NCBI GenBank assembly: GCA_022821145.1
Contig: JAJEEE010000047.1
Location: forward strand, 62,001-126,000
From: Acidobacteriota bacterium
GTDB lineage: Bacteria; Acidobacteriota; Terriglobia; 20CM-2-55-15
Direction: 5' to 3'
DNA: 64,000 nucleotides
How positions within the stretch are numbered: the stretch's first letter is position 1; the number at the start of each line of letters is the position of its first letter. The position numbers were made by a program, and so were the translations under genes. Below are positions 60,512 to 64,000 of this stretch, one piece after another. The notes beneath the pieces were generated by a model. The model searched no databases and was not told the DNA's origin. It saw nothing but the letters and a program-made list of their open reading frames with translations.

Positions 60512-62245
60512 TCACCTTTCGCCGTCCCCGGCCGCCCGCTCCTGCGCGCGAGCTCCGCTGAGGATGTTGGTCATACCGTAGTTGCCCTCGTGGCACGCGT
60601 ATTCGACCAGCTCGTACTGTGCATCGTCCCGGTCGAACGTGAACATCCCCGTCCAGGGCCGCGTCCACATCGACGGGTCGTCGACGGTGAACCGGTACTC
60701 GAGCAGGTCCGGACCGATCCGAGTGAACCGTTCGATCAGCGTCAGCGTTTCCCCGGAACCCCGGTACGGCGCGCGCCCGTTGAAGCCCGTCACCTCGACC
60801 ACCAGCGTGTCGCCTTCCCAACGGCCGCGGGAATCGCCGAGCCACTGCGTCAGGTTCGCGCCCAGCGGGGGACGCGGATCGGTCGGGATGAGGCGGGTCT
60901 CGTGAATCATTTCCTTCGTGATCGCGACGTATCCCGGGCCCTGGACGATCTGGAGGCCGTTGTTGTAGATGCCCGGCATCATCAGGCCGGGGAGCCCGCG
61001 CGTGATGCAGCGCACGTAGTTGCTCAGGTCCTCGGGGCCGGCCGGAAGTCCGCCGCGTCCACCGCGCCCGCCCCCGGCGCGGGCCTGCGCCTCGGGCGTG
61101 AGCGGCGGAAGCCGGCCGTCGGGCGGATCGATCACCATGGCCACCTGCGTGGACGGCGAGGACCCGACCAGCCCGAGCGTGGTGTCGCGCCACTCCCGCT
61201 CGTAACCCCAGATGCTGCCCAGCGTGCCCCGTTCGCGCCGGGCCGCGGCCTCTTCCGGAGTCAACGTGTCGACGCCCTCGAGGTCGCCGGGCCGTTCCAG
61301 CGGGACACCGTGCGCCCGGTCCCCGGTCCAGATGCCCTGCAGCTCGGGATCGCCCCACGGAGTGCGGGGAGCCGTGTACGGCTCCGCGGGGACGATGGGG
61401 CCGGAGTCCGCCGCGACCAGACTCGTTTCGCGTCCCGCCCAGCCGGGCTCGACCACGGCCAGCGCGACGCTGTCCGGACCGGCGACGAAGGCGCGCCGCG
61501 CCGAAGTCCGACCCGTCTCCGGCGCGCCCTCGAACGCGACGCCGAGTCGATTCATGACGCCGGCGGCCTCGTCCAGGTCCGCGACCAGGAAGCCGATGTG
61601 GTCCACCGCGCGGCCGCGCGTCGGCGCCGGCGGCACGCCCTCCGGATGCGGCGAAACGAAGAGCCACACGTTGTCGAAGGCCAGGCCGTCCAGTTGTTCC
61701 CTGAACCTGGCGCGTTCGCCGCCCATGACCGACCGGTACCAGTCCAGGCTCGCCTCCGGATCGGTCGAGCTCAGATGCACGTGGTGGAAACCCCGCCTCG
61801 ACGGATCTTCCAGGAGCTCGATCCGCGTGCCCCAGGGATCGAAGATGAACCCGTGGATGAACAACCCGGGCTCGTCGCGAAACATCGAACCGTCGTCGAA
61901 CCGTTGGAGCCGCACGCCGCGTCCCCCGACGCCGACGCGTTCCAACTCCGCCATCTTGGACGCCAGGTCCGGAAACGCGAAGCCGATATGGTCCACCCCC
62001 GTTCCCGGGCTCGCTCCGACCGTGATGAGCGCGTCGAAGTGGATCTCGACTCCGCAGTCGACGGCGTCGTCGCGATCCGGGACCGCCGCGCACTCCATGT
62101 GCCGGACGTACCAAGCCACGGCCTCGGTCGGGCTCGGCACGGCCAGATGGACATGGTGATAGTCCGCTCCGCGTGTCACGGCCGGCGTGGCGGCCATCGA
62201 CGCGGCAACGGCCAGCGACGTCAGGACGGCGTGTCTAAGATTCAT
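60512..62245 (-). CDS. Secreted fusion: two VOC/glyoxalase domains plus PDLxGVW-like domain
   Basis: 577 residues from ATG 62245. Signal peptide (AVLTSLAVAASMAATPAVTR). Domain 1 (about 28-130): HHVHLAVPSPTEAVAWYVRH; IGFAFPDLASKM. Domain 2 (about 150-265): HHVHLSSTDPEASLDWYRSV; HIGFLVADLDEAAGVMNRLG. Both keep the His and Glu spacing of vicinal-oxygen-chelate folds (IELLEDPS). Residues 290-577 are the acidobacterial secreted domain also found at 48267 and 62280: DPELQGIWTGDR, RGRWEGDTLVVEVTGFNGRA, then YELVEYACHEGNYGMTNILS. This combination suggests binding or conversion of a small molecule outside the cytoplasm. I know of no characterised example. Confidence 0.85.
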   Translation of the reverse strand: MNLRHAVLTSLAVAASMAATPAVTRGADYHHVHLAVPSPTEAVAWYVRHMECAAVPDRDDAVDCGVEIHFDALITVGASPGTGVDHIGFAFPDLASKMAELERVGVGGRGVRLQRFDDGSMFRDEPGLFIHGFIFDPWGTRIELLEDPSRRGFHHVHLSSTDPEASLDWYRSVMGGERARFREQLDGLAFDNVWLFVSPHPEGVPPAPTRGRAVDHIGFLVADLDEAAGVMNRLGVAFEGAPETGRTSARRAFVAGPDSVALAVVEPGWAGRETSLVAADSGPIVPAEPYTAPRTPWGDPELQGIWTGDRAHGVPLERPGDLEGVDTLTPEEAAARRERGTLGSIWGYEREWRDTTLGLVGSSPSTQVAMVIDPPDGRLPPLTPEAQARAGGGRGGRGGLPAGPEDLSNYVRCITRGLPGLMMPGIYNNGLQIVQGPGYVAITKEMIHETRLIPTDPRPPLGANLTQWLGDSRGRWEGDTLVVEVTGFNGRAPYRGSGETLTLIERFTRIGPDLLEYRFTVDDPSMWTRPWTGMFTFDRDDAQYELVEYACHEGNYGMTNILSGARAQERAAGDGER

Positions 62246-62279
62246 GGCGCGTCACCTCGATTCATCGGCCGAGGGGTCT

Positions 62280-63092
62280 TCAATCCGCCGGTTGCCGCCG
62301 CAGGTGACCATAGAGGATCTCCTCGGCGAACTCGACGCACTTGAATTCGAGAATCCGAACGTTGTCTTCGAGCCGCCGGTAAAGCGGCATGCGAATCGTC
62401 CAGGGACGCGTGAAGACGTTCGGATCCTCGATCGTGGCTTCGTACATCATGGCGTTCGGGCCCAGCGGCGTGTACCGTTCCTCCACCCGAAGCGTGTTGC
62501 CGGCGAAGTTGCCGGCGCGGTCGAACCAGGACTGCCCGTTGAACCCGGCGACGTCCACGACCAGGGTGTCGCCGTCCCACCGGCCGTGCGAGCGGCCCAT
62601 CCAACTGTCGATCGGCGCGGGTTGCGGGTCGTACTCGTCCATTTGAATAGTCCGGATGGTATCGGCGAACCCGTAAGCAATGAGAATCTTGTCGGTGCCC
62701 TGAACGATCTGGAACGGATGCGGAAGATACGTCGCCCGGGGCACGCCCGGCAGGTAGCACCGGATCTCTGGGTCCTCGGTGAACCGGTTCTCGAAGTTCC
62801 GCTGTTTCTGCTCCCGCGCCCAGTCCTGGTAGGGGATCTCGTCGCCGACGACCACGCCCTGGCCGGGCGGGATCGCGCCGATCGCCCCCATTTCGGGCAG
62901 ACCGGCGCCGGCCGTATGGTCCTGGATGTCCCAATGCGCCGTGCCGATCGCCTGCCAGACGCCGTTCAGATCGGGACGACCGTCCCAGGCGCGGGCGATG
63001 TCCGCGTCCTGGGCCGCCGACATGTTCGCCGATATGAGGAACGCCGCCGCGAGCGGCGCGGCGCGCATCCACCGATGGTTCGCGGAACTCAT
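62280..63092 (-). CDS. Secreted acidobacterial protein of the PDLxGVW type
   Basis: 270 residues from ATG 63092. Signal peptide (APLAAAFLISANMSAAQDA). WDGRPDLNGVWQAIGTAHWD, then CYLPGVPRATYLPHPFQIVQ, DEYDPQPAPIDSWMGRSHGR, WDGDTLVVDVAGFNGQSWFD, and LEFKCVEFAEEILYG at the end. The family is abundant in acidobacterial genomes, with unknown function. It heads the minus-strand group 63092-58936, 34 bp before the VOC fusion. Confidence 0.85.
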   Translation of the reverse strand: MSSANHRWMRAAPLAAAFLISANMSAAQDADIARAWDGRPDLNGVWQAIGTAHWDIQDHTAGAGLPEMGAIGAIPPGQGVVVGDEIPYQDWAREQKQRNFENRFTEDPEIRCYLPGVPRATYLPHPFQIVQGTDKILIAYGFADTIRTIQMDEYDPQPAPIDSWMGRSHGRWDGDTLVVDVAGFNGQSWFDRAGNFAGNTLRVEERYTPLGPNAMMYEATIEDPNVFTRPWTIRMPLYRRLEDNVRILEFKCVEFAEEILYGHLRRQPAD

Positions 63093-63168
63093 GGACCATT
63101 TCCTTATAGGGTGCCTCGTCATGGCAGTCAAGAAACCGAGGGCTGTCGCGTCACGGCGCCGCCGGAAA

Positions 63169-63570
63169 CTATTGAAGCGTGATCCTGAAGTCGCCCGCGA
63201 CATCGCCGTGGCTCCATGTGCCCACGATCGAGCGGTGGGGCGAGCCCAGGTCCTCGATCCGGCCGTCGATCACGTAAACGATGGCGTTCCCGGCCGGGTC
63301 CTCCGCCTCGACTTCGATGCGCACGGACCAGTCGCCCGGATCGAGTCGCGCGTCGGTGAACGGCAGGTCGGCGGCGCCGGGGTTGATCGTTCCGGTGATC
63401 CGCTGCCCGTCCCAGTCCATCACGACGAGGACGCGGTTTCGATGGTCGGAAGACGGGCCCCAGTCTCCGACCCAGCTCCCGGTCAGCGGGTGCGCTTCCT
63501 GCGACGACGCCCATGGGGCGGCGCCGAGGATCAGGGCGAGCCACAATGGGATCTGGACGAAACGTTTCAT
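63169..63570 (-). CDS. Small secreted beta-rich protein, unknown
   Basis: 133 residues from ATG 63570. Signal peptide (KRFVQIPLWLALILGAAPWA) cleaved near SSQEAHP. The mature part, LTGSWVGDWGPSSDHRNRVL then WDGQRITGTINPGAADLPFT and SIVGTWSHGDVAGDFRITLQ, is the pattern of a lipocalin-like or small beta-barrel domain common in acidobacteria ('G.W.G.W....'). No catalytic motif. It is divergent from the DUF6152 gene at the right edge. Confidence 0.75.
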   Translation of the reverse strand: MKRFVQIPLWLALILGAAPWASSQEAHPLTGSWVGDWGPSSDHRNRVLVVMDWDGQRITGTINPGAADLPFTDARLDPGDWSVRIEVEAEDPAGNAIVYVIDGRIEDLGSPHRSIVGTWSHGDVAGDFRITLQ

Positions 63571-63628
63571 TGCCGTGCCGGGGGCGAATGGCCGCAGAAT
63601 ATACTGGGCGGGGTTGGAGGTACAACAC

Positions 63629-64000
63629 ATGAAACGACTGGGCGGGCGGACGCGCGCGGCGCTGATCGGTGCATGGCTGGCGGCGTGGGCCTCTCCGCTG
63701 GCGGCGCATCATGTCGTCGCGGCCAAGTTCGATCCGGACCTGCCCGTTCGGCTCGATGGCCGAGTCACGAAGGTCGATTGGGCCAATCCTCACGTCCACG
63801 TCTTCGTCGACGTCGACGGCCCCGACGGCACGGCCAACTGGGCGATCGAGCTCGAGAGCCGCGCCGCCCTGGAAGCGTCCGGGTGGCGCGCCGACACGCT
63901 CGCGCTCGGCGAGCCGGTGACCGTCGACGGCTGGGCCGCGCGGGACGGCAGTCTTCAAGCCTGGTCGAGGGCGCTGGTCCGGTCCGGGACGAACGCACGC
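63629..64000 (+). CDS. Secreted DUF6152 family protein, partial (right edge)
   Basis: 124 codons from ATG 63629, open at the window edge. Signal peptide (ALIGAWLAAWASPLAA) followed by HHVVAAKFDPDLPVRLDGRV, TKVDWANPHVHVFVDVDGP and LGEPVTVDGWAARDGSL: the DUF6152 layout with the HH start and 'W.NPH' motif. It is preceded by GGGTTGGAGG. The third DUF6152 gene in the window. The family is usually ~120-140 residues, so only the tail is missing. Confidence 0.85.
   Translation, partial: MKRLGGRTRAALIGAWLAAWASPLAAHHVVAAKFDPDLPVRLDGRVTKVDWANPHVHVFVDVDGPDGTANWAIELESRAALEASGWRADTLALGEPVTVDGWAARDGSLQAWSRALVRSGTNAR

Overview
The window is GC-rich bacterial DNA that most resembles Acidobacteriota. The pointers are a secreted protein of the VWFA-related acidobacterial family (31896-32936), several secreted DUF6152-type and 'PDLxGVW'-type proteins typical of that phylum's large exported proteomes, two PQQ-dependent dehydrogenases, two sulfatases and PD40/TolB-like beta-propellers. 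The call is inferred from protein families; no rRNA is present. One tRNA, tRNA-Ser(TGA), lies at 33053-33139. TGA is the normal stop of many genes here (for example in the ATGA overlaps at 3261 and 30367), so the code is standard.

Layout. 1-914 (minus): a selenocysteine peroxiredoxin followed by a GrdB-like gene cut by the left edge. 1099-1545: an antitoxin with a truncated PIN toxin. 1680-6431: a YqaA-like membrane protein, then rmlD and three glycosyltransferases (surface glycan). 6546-17301 (plus): ECF sigma factor, anti-sigma factor, a secreted protein, then gspE-F-G-L-M-C-D of a type II secretion system and kdsD. Facing this, 18486-20980 (minus) carries the minor pseudopilins gspH-I-J-K. 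A PIN toxin-antitoxin pair and one copy of a 33-bp dispersed repeat sit between the two halves.

21050-33683: DegT aminotransferase, secreted proteins, a ModA-like/PD40/sulfatase operon, an exported fumarylacetoacetase-fold protein, yebC-ruvC, a MEMO family protein, the VWFA protein, tRNA-Ser and a DinB protein. 34133-36709: a G8-domain, CEMIP-like secreted protein of eukaryotic flavour. 36801-37440: the second copy of the 33-bp repeat and a RelBE/YafQ-DinJ-type module with a visible promoter and operator. 37618-43006: glnS and a two-gene pyruvate:ferredoxin oxidoreductase. 43224-45550: a permease and a D-threonine aldolase-like enzyme. 45590-64000: PQQ dehydrogenases, DUF6152 and PDLxGVW proteins, a SpoIIE phosphatase, a DUF4143 ATPase, a sulfatase, putA and a DUF3179 protein.

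The most notable result is recoding. Three genes carry an in-frame TGA inside a fully conserved protein. In the peroxiredoxin it replaces the peroxidatic cysteine. In the DUF3179 protein (58936-60063) it replaces the first cysteine of the family CxxC, and a strong stem-loop lies at bacterial-SECIS distance; I know of no DUF3179 selenoprotein. In a PQQ dehydrogenase (52756-54456) the TGA falls on a glycine position yet is followed directly by a perfect 11-bp hairpin, so it is either a nonsense lesion or a third recoding site.
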